Below, in pieces: positions 50,554 through 59,564 of a stretch of 64,000 nt of DNA (position 1 is its first letter; each line of letters starts with the position of its first letter). The notes beneath the pieces were generated by a model, which worked only from the letters and a program-made list of their open reading frames with translations, ran no database searches and was not told the DNA's origin. Made by a program: the position numbers and the translations under genes. Source of the stretch: Agrobacterium genomosp. 13 str. CFBP 6927 (GTDB lineage Bacteria > Pseudomonadota > Alphaproteobacteria > Rhizobiales > Rhizobiaceae); NCBI GenBank assembly GCA_900012615.1, contig LT009756.1, positions 1,970,484 through 2,034,483 on the forward strand, given 5' to 3'.

Positions 50554-52391
50554 GCCACCCGCGTCAAGGGAAGCGTGGCCGCGACAAGCCACGCCTTCAC
50601 ATCCTCATCCGCAATCAAGGGCGAAAGCTTTTCCAGAACGCCGGCGTGATAGGCGTTGAGCCAGTCAAGCTCGTCATCGGTCAAAAGTGCGGCCACGATC
50701 AGCCTGCGGTCGATGGGGCACCAGGTCAGGGTCTCGAAGGACAACATCGGCTGATCGCCGCCCGTAACCGCTTCCGCCTCGCGCACATAGATCAGGTTTT
50801 CGATGCGAATGCCAAAGGCACCGGGTCGGTAATAACCCGGCTCATTCGACAGGATCATGCCGGGCAGCAGCTCCTGCGTCGAAAGCCTTGCGATACGCTG
50901 CGGTCCCTCATGCACCGAAAGATAGGAACCGACACCGTGGCCGGTGCCATGGGCATAATCCGCCCCGGCCTTCCACAGCGCGATGCGCGCCAGCGGATCA
51001 AGATCGCAGCCACGCGTACCCTTCGGAAACCGTGCGGCACTGATGGCGATCACACCCTTCAGCACCAGCGTGAAGAAACGTCGCTGCTCTTCCGGAACAT
51101 TCCCAATCGCCACGGTACGGGTGATATCCGTGGTGCCGTTGACATATTGCGCGCCGGAATCGACGAGGAACATCTCGCCATCCGCAAGCGTGCGGTCCGT
51201 GTCGGTGGTGACGCGGTAGTGGATGATGGCGGCATGTGCGCCAGACCCTGAAATCGTGTCGAAAGACACATCCTTTAACGGGTTTTGCAGCCCCTGCCCC
51301 ACCTTGGCGCGCGCCGCCTCCAGCGCCTTGACGGCCGCGATTTCGGTAACGCTGCCCGGCTGCTGCCTGTCCAGCCAGCAAAGATATTCAACCATCGCCG
51401 CGCCATCCTGCACATGTGCTGCGGCAGAGCCGGCAAGCTCCGCCTCATTCTTGCAGGCACGCGGCAAACGGACAGGATCCGCCTCCTCGATCAGGGTGCC
51501 ACCCGCCGCCGTAATCTCCCCTGTCAGCGCCACGGGTGCCAGATCGGCGTCCACCATGATGCGGCCCTTGGCGCTGGCAATGGCGTGCAGGCGATCGGCG
51601 ATCTTCGACGGCGGCAATTGGGTCGCCAGCTGCGCCAGATAGGCCTCGGCCTCGATCCCCGTCTTGCGTTTATCGAGAAAAATATCCGCCCTGCCATCCG
51701 CATAGATGATGGCGCGCGCAAGCGGATGCGGCGTATGCGGCACATCATTGCCGCGAATATTGAAAATCCAGGCGATGGAGGACGGATCGGTGACCAGCAG
51801 GGCGTCCGCTCCCTTGGCTGACACCGTCTCGGCCAGCGAAGCGATCTTTTCTTTCGCCAGCTTGCCCGTAAAGGCCTCCGGCTGGATGACGACCGGTTCC
51901 AGCGGTTCGGAAGGACGATCCTGCCACAGGGCGTCGAGCGGGTTGTTTTCAAGCAGGACAACGGAGCCGCCCCTGGCAGCAACGGCCTTTTCCAGCCGCT
52001 TCAGTTCAGCGCCGGTATGCAGCCATGGATCAATGCCCAGCCTGAAGCCCTCGGTCGCATGTTCGGACAACCAGACGGAGGGCGGCGCGCCGACCAGATC
52101 GCCGCCGCTGAACACCGATTGGTCGACCTGCGACTTGAGCTGCGTCGTATAACGTCCATCGACAAAAACCACCGCCTCCGTGCGCGTCACCAGCGCAATG
52201 CCCGCAGAGCCGGTAAAGCCGGTCAGCCAGGACAGGCGCTCGGCGCACTCAGGCACATATTCCCCCTGATATTCATCGGCGCGCGGCACCAGGAAACCGT
52301 CGATACCGAGGGCCTCGAAACTGGCGCGCAGCGCCTCGACGCGAGCCTTGCCGAATTGCGGCGCGGATTTGTTTTCGAAGGTCTGGAACAT
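50550..52391 (-). CDS. pepP: Aminopeptidase P family metallopeptidase
   Basis: The 613-residue enzyme belongs to the long, three-domain Xaa-Pro aminopeptidase group (eukaryotic APP1-like) with two creatinase-like N-terminal domains and a pita-bread C-terminal catalytic domain. Metal ligands lie in FLVDSGAQYVNGTTDITRT, GTGHGVGSYLSVHEGP, and late Glu residues (SNEPGYY). It removes N-terminal residues before proline in the cytoplasm. The start MFQTFENKS fits the family. It ends inside the azlD stop. Confidence 0.92.
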   Translation of the reverse strand: MFQTFENKSAPQFGKARVEALRASFEALGIDGFLVPRADEYQGEYVPECAERLSWLTGFTGSAGIALVTRTEAVVFVDGRYTTQLKSQVDQSVFSGGDLVGAPPSVWLSEHATEGFRLGIDPWLHTGAELKRLEKAVAARGGSVVLLENNPLDALWQDRPSEPLEPVVIQPEAFTGKLAKEKIASLAETVSAKGADALLVTDPSSIAWIFNIRGNDVPHTPHPLARAIIYADGRADIFLDKRKTGIEAEAYLAQLATQLPPSKIADRLHAIASAKGRIMVDADLAPVALTGEITAAGGTLIEEADPVRLPRACKNEAELAGSAAAHVQDGAAMVEYLCWLDRQQPGSVTEIAAVKALEAARAKVGQGLQNPLKDVSFDTISGSGAHAAIIHYRVTTDTDRTLADGEMFLVDSGAQYVNGTTDITRTVAIGNVPEEQRRFFTLVLKGVIAISAARFPKGTRGCDLDPLARIALWKAGADYAHGTGHGVGSYLSVHEGPQRIARLSTQELLPGMILSNEPGYYRPGAFGIRIENLIYVREAEAVTGGDQPMLSFETLTWCPIDRRLIVAALLTDDELDWLNAYHAGVLEKLSPLIADEDVKAWLVAATLPLTRVA

Positions 52392-52684
52392 GGGTGTCTT
52401 TCTGGAACTATCATGAGGAAAGCTGTTCGGTCACGCCATCAAATCATTGGCGCGCAACGACAATGCCATGCGGACAAAGCCGGTTTCAAGCCAGATATGA
52501 CAGATCCTATTTCGGCGATAAATTGTGCATATTTTACAAAATAAGTAATACTGAAAACGTCAAGCCATGCGTATTGCGCATATCAACCCTGAAGCATTAC
52601 CCCTAACCAAACAAAAACACATCGCTTATCTTTGGATCAACACAGCGAGAGAGACACTCTCCTGGCAAACAAGGATTTGAAGCA

Positions 52685-52858
52685 ATGGCAAAATCTTTCC
52701 TCCGCACCGCCTTCGATCGCGTCGTTGAAGCACGCGAGCGTCAGGTCAGCCGCCATGTCAACGCAGCCCTTCTGAACCTCGACGACAAGTCGCTGGAAGC
52801 GCTCGGCATGAACCGCGCCGATCTGCGTCGCAAGGCAAAGTCCAGCTACGTATTCTGA
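52685..52858 (+). CDS. DUF1127-like small protein (57 aa)
   Basis: The short frame translates as MAKSFLRTAFDRVVEARERQ, continuing with VSRHVNAALLNLDDKSLEAL and ending RKAKSSYVF. The Arg-rich helix followed by a LDDKSLEALGMNRADL-type motif is characteristic of DUF1127 proteins, which in Agrobacterium and relatives are small Arg-rich proteins linked to RNA metabolism and phosphate or carbon adaptation. AAGGA lies 9 bases upstream and a strong terminator follows at 52950. A 293-bp AT-rich spacer upstream has room for regulation. The gene is too short for many gene finders. Confidence 0.78.
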   Translation: MAKSFLRTAFDRVVEARERQVSRHVNAALLNLDDKSLEALGMNRADLRRKAKSSYVF

Positions 52859-52949
52859 TGACGTCCGGCGCGGCGATCCTCCCTCCACCGTGCCGAACAG
52901 GAATACGTCGACCCGCTTGAGCAAGCTCCTCCCATGCTCGCGGGTTTCC

Positions 52950-52980
52950 AGGCGGCGCGAAAGCGCCGCCTTTTCTTTTG
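52950..52980 (+). terminator. Rho-independent terminator between the DUF1127-like gene and prmA
   Basis: AGGCGGCGC-GAAA-GCGCCGCCT is a perfect 9-bp stem with a stable GNRA loop, followed by TTTCTTTT. It lies 91 bp past the DUF1127-like stop and 25 bp from the convergent prmA stop, and may serve both. Confidence 0.85.
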
Positions 52981-53004
52981 GCCGAAAGGAATATTGCCGC
53001 TGGT

Positions 53005-53883
53005 TCAGTCTTTGCGCAGATGCAACGTGACCCAGCCATTGCGCCAGATGGTGCGGATATGGGAAAGCCGGGCGCCATTATAGGCGGAAAGCACCTTCCA
53101 GCGCTGTGACGCCAGAATGCCGGACAGGATGACGGTGCCGCCGGGCGCCAGATGCGTGACGAGCTGCGGCGCCATCTTGATGAGTGGCCGCGCCAGAATA
53201 TTGGCGATGATGAGATCGAACGGACCGTGCTTGCGGAAGGCGTCCGAGTGGAAGCCCGGCGCGGTCTCCAGCGCCATCCCGGAGACGATGCCGTTCAGCC
53301 GCACATTCTCCTTCGCCACCTTTACGGCGATGGGGTCGATATCCGTCGCAAGCACTGGGATGGGACGCATCTTGCGCACGGCAATCGCCAGAACACCGCT
53401 GCCGGTGCCGAGATCGAGCGCATTGCGCACGGTCCGCGCCCGCAGAACCTCCTCGATCATCTCAAGGCATCCGGCCGTCGTGCCGTGATGGCCGGTGCCG
53501 AAAGCCTGTCCCGCCTCGATCTCGATTGCCAGATCGTTCGCCCGCACCTTGTCCCGATCATGCGCCCCATGAACGATGAAACGCCCTGCCCTGACCGGCT
53601 TCAGCCCCTCGAGCGACTTGGCGATCCAGTCGACATCAGGAACGATTTCCTTCTCGATGACCAGACCGGGAAAGGCCGGAGCGAGCAAGGCTTCGACACG
53701 CTCGCGAAACTCCTCTTCCTGCTCCGCCATCAGATAGACGGAGGCTTCCCAGATGTCGCGCTTCTCATCCACCTCGGTGGTAGCAATCGCGACATCCTCC
53801 TCGCCGAAATAGTCCGACATGAGATCGAGGATTTCACCGGCCTTGATTTCGGTCGTGGTGACGTAAAGTCGGATTTCGCTCAC
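53005..53883 (-). CDS. prmA: Ribosomal protein L11 methyltransferase
   Basis: The 292-residue protein has an N-terminal PrmA substrate-recognition domain and a C-terminal SAM-binding domain with LDLGTGSGVLAIAV, ATDIDPIAV and DLIIANILARPLI (NxxA pattern). It trimethylates ribosomal protein L11. The AFGTGHHGTTAGCLE loop before the SAM site is characteristic. It lies 94 bp downstream of the SCO gene on the same strand. Confidence 0.93.
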   Translation of the reverse strand: MSEIRLYVTTTEIKAGEILDLMSDYFGEEDVAIATTEVDEKRDIWEASVYLMAEQEEEFRERVEALLAPAFPGLVIEKEIVPDVDWIAKSLEGLKPVRAGRFIVHGAHDRDKVRANDLAIEIEAGQAFGTGHHGTTAGCLEMIEEVLRARTVRNALDLGTGSGVLAIAVRKMRPIPVLATDIDPIAVKVAKENVRLNGIVSGMALETAPGFHSDAFRKHGPFDLIIANILARPLIKMAPQLVTHLAPGGTVILSGILASQRWKVLSAYNGARLSHIRTIWRNGWVTLHLRKD

Positions 53884-53977
53884 GGCGGGCTGCTTTCTCT
53901 GGATGAGGTTATTGTTCTTGCCTTTGCCACAAAACCTCGGTCAGTCCAATAAGCCCGGCGCAATTATGCCGCCTCTA

Positions 53978-54577
53978 TCAGCCCTTCAGAAGATTCTGAA
54001 GCTTCTGCTCGGCAACTTCGGGGTTTTCGCCATAAGCGATGGTGCCGGAAAAACGGCCATTGGCGTCGAGCAGGATGACGGACGCGGTGTGATCCATGGT
54101 GTAGTCGCCATTCGGATCCTTCTCGTCCACCGGCACCTTCTTGGCATAGATGCGGTAGCCCTTGAGCGTTTCGGCGATCTTGTCGGCCGGGCCGGTGATG
54201 CCGGTGATGCGCTTCGAGACGTTGGAGACATATTGCTGCATGATTTCAGGCGTATCGCGCTCGGGATCGACGGAGACGAAATAGGCCTGCAGCTTGTCAC
54301 CGGCCGGGTCCACCTTCTCCATCCAGCCGTTCAGCTCGAAGAGGGTTGTCGGGCAGACTTCCGGGCAATGGGTGAAACCGAAGAAAAGCGCTGTCGGCTT
54401 GCCCTGAAACGCCTTTTCGGTGATCGGCTGGCCGTTTTGCGCCGTGAGTTGGAAGGGCACGCCATAGGCGGTCTCCACCATCTCCTCACGCGTCTTCGTC
54501 ATTTCGATCGTCAGCCAGCTGACGACGCCGGCGAGAACGACCACCACGGCCCACAATACGATACGAATATTTCTCAT
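53978..54577 (-). CDS. SCO family protein (copper chaperone for cytochrome oxidase)
   Basis: The 199-residue protein has an N-terminal membrane anchor (about 5-25), then a thioredoxin-like domain with C71 and C75 (THCPEVCP) and a late conserved His in TMDHTASVILL. These are the copper ligands of Sco1/SenC/PrrC proteins, which help assemble the CuA centre of cytochrome c oxidase. It faces the periplasm. A small membrane-protein gene lies 142 bp upstream. Confidence 0.92.
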   Translation of the reverse strand: MRNIRIVLWAVVVVLAGVVSWLTIEMTKTREEMVETAYGVPFQLTAQNGQPITEKAFQGKPTALFFGFTHCPEVCPTTLFELNGWMEKVDPAGDKLQAYFVSVDPERDTPEIMQQYVSNVSKRITGITGPADKIAETLKGYRIYAKKVPVDEKDPNGDYTMDHTASVILLDANGRFSGTIAYGENPEVAEQKLQNLLKG

Positions 54578-54719
54578 TGTCCAATCCTACCCCGAAGGCC
54601 GGCCTGATAGCGCGGGCTTTGGCCGACAGATAGCGAACGGCGACGGGGACGGCAAATCAACTGGGCGGTATTTGCGGGAACCGCGCTGATTTGTCACAAA
54701 TCCGCAGCCTGAAAACACG

Positions 54720-54878
54720 TCACAGGCACCAGGCGATGCCGCTCTGTACCGTGGACAGGAAAATATCCGTGCCGTGCCGCACCCAGCCATCGAAGGCAAG
54801 AAGCACGATGGCAAGCGAAGCCATGGCTGCAAGACTTGCCAGAATAAACTTCAGCGGATTGGAGACGAGCCCGTTCAT
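54720..54878 (-). CDS. Small single-pass membrane protein (52 aa)
   Basis: The peptide begins MNGLVSNPLKFILASLAAMA and has a long hydrophobic stretch (about 10-30), then a Trp-containing amphipathic tail ending SGIAWCL. GGTGAT precedes the start. I do not recognise a family. It is upstream of the SCO gene on the same strand, so a link with the membrane respiratory machinery is possible but unproven. Confidence 0.5.
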   Translation of the reverse strand: MNGLVSNPLKFILASLAAMASLAIVLLAFDGWVRHGTDIFLSTVQSGIAWCL

Positions 54879-55103
54879 ATCACCATCATAACCTGTTTGC
54901 GCGAGCGCGAAAACCGCCAAAACACTGGGTTTTTGGGGTGGAACAGCGCAATTGTTAGGGAAAGTTTAAAATCTTGCTGTGCATTATGACCATAGCGGTT
55001 TTTAAAGCCTCGACATGATGTCTCCCGGTCCATTCTCCGGCCACCGCATAAAGCTCAATCCTGCGCGGGCCTGTTAGAGAGCCATCAGAGGAAACCTGCC
55101 GTC

Positions 55104-55571
55104 ATGTCCAACGCCATCAAGCAATCCGGCGCATATCTCGAAATCGTTTCCTTCCATCTGGGCGATCAGGAATTCTGCATCGACATCATGGCGATCCGCG
55201 AAATCCGCGGTTGGGCGCCGGTTACCCCGATGCCGCACACCCCGCCTTATGTTCTCGGCCTCATCAACCTGCGCGGCGCCGTCATTCCCGTCATCGACAT
55301 GGCCGGCCGCCTCGGCATGAAAATGACCGAACCGTCCGAACGCTCCGCCATCATCGTCACCGATATCGGCGGCAAGCTGGTCGGCCTCCTGGTGGAACAG
55401 GTCTCAGACATGATGACCATCCGCTCCGAAGACCTGCAGCCCGCGCCCGATATCATTCCGGAAGAACAGCGCAGCTTCTGCCGCGGCATCGTGGCGCTGG
55501 AAAAGAGCATGGTCTGCTTCCTCAACCTCGACACCGTGATTGCGGACGAGCTGGCACGCGAAGCAGCCTGA
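55104..55571 (+). CDS. cheW: Chemotaxis coupling protein CheW
   Basis: The 155-residue protein is a complete CheW fold: EFCIDIMAIREIRGW, VLGLINLRGAVIPVIDMAGR and IIVTDIGGKLVGLLVEQVSD. CheW couples methyl-accepting receptors to the CheA kinase. It stands alone here, with no cheA or receptor gene in the window, as a separate copy from the main chemotaxis cluster. Its terminator runs into the 3' end of creA. Confidence 0.95.
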   Translation: MSNAIKQSGAYLEIVSFHLGDQEFCIDIMAIREIRGWAPVTPMPHTPPYVLGLINLRGAVIPVIDMAGRLGMKMTEPSERSAIIVTDIGGKLVGLLVEQVSDMMTIRSEDLQPAPDIIPEEQRSFCRGIVALEKSMVCFLNLDTVIADELAREAA

Positions 55572-55597
55572 TCCAGGCATCTATGCGAAATTGAGAG

Positions 55598-55623
55598 GGG
55601 CGAGCCTTAAGGCTTGCCCTTTT
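55598..55623 (+). terminator. Rho-independent terminator after cheW
   Basis: GGGCGAGCCTTAAGGCTTGCCC forms a near-perfect stem with one G-U pair, followed by TTTT. It overlaps the final codons and stop of the convergent creA, so it may stop transcripts from cheW only. Confidence 0.65.
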
Positions 55624-56098
55624 GCCATGTGACCTGCTGGTTATAGAGCGGCACCGTGGAAATCGCCATCTTCGCCGAGCCGTCGGTCAGCTCCCGCGCA
55701 TGCACCAGATAGATCAGCGTGTCATTGGCCTTGTCATAAACGCGGCTGACGACGAGCTTCTTCCAGACCAGCGACATGCCCTGCCGGAACACTTCTTCCC
55801 CGCCCTTCGACAGATCGATATCGCCGATCTCCACAGGCCCCGTCTGGCTGCAGGAAATGGCATTGTTGGAGGGGTCTTCAAACCAGTTACCGTTCTTCAG
55901 CCGGTCGATGACGCCGCGCTCGAAATAGGTCACATGGCAGGTCACGCCCTTGATCTTCGGATCGGCGATCGCCTCGATGACGATGTCATTGCCGATCCAG
56001 TCGACGCCGACCTCACCGACCACCTGCGAATGCGCCGCTGTCACCGGAAGCAGCGCCAGAAAGCCCGCAAACAAACCCGACAGAGTTTTCATCGTCAT
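55607..56098 (-). CDS. creA: CreA family periplasmic protein
   Basis: The 163-residue protein has a signal peptide (about 1-25, ending AAHSQ) and the CreA core (VGEVGVDWIGNDIVIEAIAD, VTCHVTYFERG, NNAISCSQTGP). CreA is a conserved periplasmic protein of unknown biochemical role. The start MTMKTLSG follows GGAGAAGATGCG. It lies 46 bp downstream of the exonuclease gene on the same strand. Confidence 0.9.
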   Translation of the reverse strand: MTMKTLSGLFAGFLALLPVTAAHSQVVGEVGVDWIGNDIVIEAIADPKIKGVTCHVTYFERGVIDRLKNGNWFEDPSNNAISCSQTGPVEIGDIDLSKGGEEVFRQGMSLVWKKLVVSRVYDKANDTLIYLVHARELTDGSAKMAISTVPLYNQQVTWQKGKP

Positions 56099-56144
56099 CG
56101 CATCTTCTCCGTTACGCTGCTTCAAACATAAGTGCGCGGAACGG

Positions 56145-56774
56145 TTACGCAACCCGGGAAACGGCGCGTTTTTTCATGCTGCAGGGCTGGTAACCGGTGG
56201 AGGTGAGACGCCCCGCGACCATGCCGATCTTTTCCGGCAGTTCGCGAATATGGGCGACGCGCAAGGCCTTGGCCGCCGCAATCGAAGCGGCTGCGCAGAC
56301 GACGGCGTCTTCGGCGGCATTGTGATGCACGAAACGCAGCTGCAGGTGATGGGCGATGACATTCAGCTTGTGCGACGCCAGATTGGGCCAGACATGCCGG
56401 GCGATCTTGACGCTGCACAGATAGGAAAGATCGGGATAGGATTGCCGGTATTTATCGAAAGACGCCCGCATGACGCTGAAATCGAAGGCGGCATTATGGG
56501 CGATCATGGTGGCGCCGTGGAAGTCGTCGATGAACTCCTCCATCACCTCGGGAAATTCCGGCGCATCTTCGACATCGGCCGGGCGGATGCCATGCACCGC
56601 GATGTTAAAGGGCGAAAACCGCATGTCCTTCGGCCGGATCAGCCGTTCCTCGGCGCGAACGATCTCGCCGCCCTCTATCCATGCAAGCCCGACGGAGCAG
56701 GCGCTGCCCCGTTCCTCATTGGCGGTCTCGAAATCGATGGCGATGGTTTTCAAGAGTGATTCCCGTTGTTTCAT
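56145..56774 (-). CDS. DnaQ-like 3'-5' exonuclease
   Basis: The 209-residue protein has the DEDDh exonuclease motifs: ExoI IAIDFETANEERG, ExoII AHNAAFDFSVM, and ExoIII VHHNAAEDAVVCA. It is related to the DNA polymerase III epsilon subunit but lacks the polymerase-binding tail, so it is an auxiliary exonuclease. It lies 22 bp after the LysR-type gene and 46 bp before creA on one strand; the three might be co-transcribed. Confidence 0.88.
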   Translation of the reverse strand: MKQRESLLKTIAIDFETANEERGSACSVGLAWIEGGEIVRAEERLIRPKDMRFSPFNIAVHGIRPADVEDAPEFPEVMEEFIDDFHGATMIAHNAAFDFSVMRASFDKYRQSYPDLSYLCSVKIARHVWPNLASHKLNVIAHHLQLRFVHHNAAEDAVVCAAASIAAAKALRVAHIRELPEKIGMVAGRLTSTGYQPCSMKKRAVSRVA

Positions 56775-56796
56775 TCCGGCATAGACCGGATTGACG

Positions 56797-57699
56797 TCAA
56801 AGAGAACCGGCCTCGGCGGAGCCCGCTTCCGAAAGCATCCAGTCGATGAGCATCACCAAATCGGGATTATCAAGCATGCGCCGCGGATAGACGAGGAAAT
56901 AAGCAAGCGTGCTGGCCATGTCCTTGCCGAAGGGCGCAATCAATGCGCATTCCGCAAGCTCGCGGGAAACCAGCGAACGCCGGGTCAGCGCAATGCCGTG
57001 CCCGGCCTTGGCAGCATCCAGCGCACCATTGCTGTCGATGAAGACAGTGCCGCCGGAGGCATCCACGTCCGATGCTCCCGCCGCCTCCAGCCAGCGCCGC
57101 CATTCATTGCGGTTTTCATCGTGCAGAAGCGGAATGGATTTCAGGTCCCCCGCTTCCTGAAGCGGCCCATATTTCTCCAGAAGCTGTGGCGAGCAGACCG
57201 GCAGGGTGCTGTCATCGATGAAGCGGATGCTCTCCAGCCCTTCATAACGACCGAACCCGTGCCGCACCGCCAGATCGACGTCGTCCCTCGAAAAATCCAC
57301 AAGCCGGTTCGTCACGCTGATGCGGACATCCACATGCGGGTGTTGCTGCTGGAAGGCAGGCAATCGCGGCATCAGCCATTGCACGGCGAAGGTCGGCGTG
57401 CAGCTCAGCGTCAACACTGTAATCTCGGAGCGCGCCGTCAGTTCCGCCGTCGCCTCCCGCATCATCCGAAAGGCGGTGCGAAGCGCGCCGTAATAACGCT
57501 CCCCTTCACGCGTCAGCTGGATGCTGCGCGGCTTGCGGAAAAACAATTGCACGCCAAGGCGCGCCTCCAGTTCCCGGATTTGCAGGCTGACCGCACCGGG
57601 CGTGACATTCAACTCATTGGAAGCAAGTGTGACGCTGCGATACCGCGCTGCGGCCTCGAAGGCCTGCAACCCTTTCAACGAAGGAAGTTCGGTCGCCAT
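56797..57699 (-). CDS. LysR family transcriptional regulator (GcvA-like)
   Basis: The 300-residue protein has an N-terminal winged HTH (LKGLQAFEAAARYRSVTLAS through RELEARLGVQLFFRK) and a LysR substrate-binding domain. The sequence is closest in style to GcvA-type regulators. It is divergent from the EamA transporter gene across a 198-bp spacer, the usual layout for a LysR protein controlling its neighbour. The inducer is unknown. Confidence 0.9.
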   Translation of the reverse strand: MATELPSLKGLQAFEAAARYRSVTLASNELNVTPGAVSLQIRELEARLGVQLFFRKPRSIQLTREGERYYGALRTAFRMMREATAELTARSEITVLTLSCTPTFAVQWLMPRLPAFQQQHPHVDVRISVTNRLVDFSRDDVDLAVRHGFGRYEGLESIRFIDDSTLPVCSPQLLEKYGPLQEAGDLKSIPLLHDENRNEWRRWLEAAGASDVDASGGTVFIDSNGALDAAKAGHGIALTRRSLVSRELAECALIAPFGKDMASTLAYFLVYPRRMLDNPDLVMLIDWMLSEAGSAEAGSL

Positions 57700-57897
57700 G
57701 GTTTAGCTTACCTCAATTATCGCACGAGAAACTATCGTTTGAAGACACCATAAAACAAGGAGTAAATAGAGACAACACGACATGAAATGCAGTGAGAGAC
57801 ACACATTATCAGCTTGAGCCAAGCTCAACCGATATCGGGTGGATGGCGGCGACCCCATCTGCGATCATGTCGATACTCATGCTTTTGGGAGATGACG

Positions 57898-58809
57898 ATG
57901 ACGATACAGAAACAGATGGATGCCGGCGAATGGGCGATGCTCGTCGCGCTCTCGCTCCTGTGGGGCGGATCGTTCTTTTTCATCGGCATCGCCGTCAAGG
58001 AACTGCCGCCGGTCACCATTGTCACGCTGCGCGTCAGCCTGGCGGCCATCGCGCTTCTCATCGTCTGCCGCATCATGGGCCTGCGTCTGCCGCGTGAATG
58101 GGCCGTGTGGCGCGCCTTTTTCGGCATGGGCCTGCTTAACAACATCATCCCCTTCTGCCTGATCGTCTGGGGCCAGACCCATATTGCCAGCGGGCTGGCC
58201 TCGATCCTCAACGCCACCACGCCCCTCTTCACAGTCATCGTCGCCCATTTTCTCACCGCCGACGAGAAGATGACCGGCAACAAGCTGGCCGGCGTCCTCA
58301 TCGGTTTTGGCGGCGTGGCAACCATGATCGGCCCGGCGGCCTTTTCCGGTTCGTCGGGTCTCTGGGGCCAGATTGCCGTTCTCGGTGCCGCCATCTCCTA
58401 TTCCTTCGCAGGCATATTCGGCCGGCGTTTCAAGGCCATGGGCGTACCGCCGCTGATGACGGCGACTGGCCAGATATCGTCTTCGACGCTGATGCTGATC
58501 CCGGCCGCACTCCTCATCGACAAGCCCTGGACGCTGGCCATGCCCAGCCTCGGCACCTGGGGCGCACTCATCGGCATCGCCCTGCTATCGACGGCGCTGG
58601 CTTATCTCATCTTCTTCCGCATCCTCGCCACCGCCGGCGCCACCAACCTCGCACTCGTCACCTTCCTCATTCCCGTCAGCGCCATCCTGCTCGGCTCGCT
58701 CCTTCTTGGAGAACAGCTGGAGGTCAAGCATTTCGCGGGCATGGCGATGATCGCGGCCGGCCTTGCGGCGATCGATGGCAGGTTGTTCAGACGCTTTCGA
58801 ACTGCATAA
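57898..58809 (+). CDS. EamA/DMT family transporter
   Basis: The 303-residue protein has ten predicted helices in two EamA repeats (ALSLLWGGSFFFIGIAVKEL, then GAAISYSFAGIFGRRF). It probably exports amino acids or metabolites. The start MTIQKQMDAG is 6 bases after GGGAG; an ATG two codons earlier is less well spaced. It is divergent from the LysR regulator that likely controls it. Confidence 0.9.
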   Translation: MTIQKQMDAGEWAMLVALSLLWGGSFFFIGIAVKELPPVTIVTLRVSLAAIALLIVCRIMGLRLPREWAVWRAFFGMGLLNNIIPFCLIVWGQTHIASGLASILNATTPLFTVIVAHFLTADEKMTGNKLAGVLIGFGGVATMIGPAAFSGSSGLWGQIAVLGAAISYSFAGIFGRRFKAMGVPPLMTATGQISSSTLMLIPAALLIDKPWTLAMPSLGTWGALIGIALLSTALAYLIFFRILATAGATNLALVTFLIPVSAILLGSLLLGEQLEVKHFAGMAMIAAGLAAIDGRLFRRFRTA

Positions 58810-59026
58810 GGCCGGGAAGATTACATTGACAAGCTTCGCGACCCCGGCCAATCTGCCAGCCATGATCGCACAGTCGCACAACATCATGCTCATCAATACC
58901 ACCTCCGGCAAAGCCGGCGGGCGGTGGAGCATTGTCGCGATAGACTAGCGATCCTTGTCCACCATGCCCTGCCGCAAGAGCAGGGCGAATGGTCCCCTGC
59001 TCTCCGGCCACAAAGGAGAACAGCCA

Positions 59027-59560
59027 GTGCCCCAGCCGCAAAGCGAATTACCGCCCTTTCAGGATTTCAAGATCGATGACCTGCTCATCCGCGGCATCAC
59101 GCCCGATGACGCCGAAGGTTTGACGCGGGTGCTCAACATGCCCGGTGTGCGTTGGGGAACATTACGACAGCCATTTCAGAGCGTCGCACTCACCCGGAAA
59201 TATCTCGAAGGCCTCTCCCCTTCCGATATCGTGGTGGCGGCGGAATGGCGCGGCGGGATTCTGGGCAATGCCGGGCTGCATGCCAGAACCGGACGTCAGA
59301 AACACATCGCCACCCTCGGCATCGGCATCCATGACGATTTTGCTGGCAAAGGCATCGGATCGAGGCTTCTGGCTGCACTCATTGATGCCGCGGACAATTG
59401 GCACGACATTCGCCGCATCGAGCTCAACGTCTTCACCGACAATCTCGCGGCCATCCGGCTTTATGAAAAATTCGGCTTTGAGCATGAGGGCACCATGCGC
59501 AACTATGCCTATCGCGATGGCAAATATACCGATTCATACGTGATGGCGCGCCTGCGCTGA
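59027..59560 (+). CDS. GNAT family N-acetyltransferase
   Basis: The 177-residue protein has the acetyl-CoA site HDDFAGKGIGSRLLAALID and the typical end LYEKFGFEHEGTMRNYAYRD. It resembles the PhnO/RimI-like group that acetylates small molecules, but the substrate is unknown. I chose the GTG start because AAAGGAGAA lies 8 bases upstream; the frame extends further upstream without any family-like sequence. A 217-bp spacer without clear content precedes it. It is convergent with an aminoglycoside-phosphotransferase-like gene. Confidence 0.85.
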   Translation: MPQPQSELPPFQDFKIDDLLIRGITPDDAEGLTRVLNMPGVRWGTLRQPFQSVALTRKYLEGLSPSDIVVAAEWRGGILGNAGLHARTGRQKHIATLGIGIHDDFAGKGIGSRLLAALIDAADNWHDIRRIELNVFTDNLAAIRLYEKFGFEHEGTMRNYAYRDGKYTDSYVMARLR

Positions 59561-59564
59561 CGGT

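Noticed and set aside
58861-58947. 28-codon frame before the GNAT gene
   Set aside because: No ribosome site and no similarity I recognise; probably chance.
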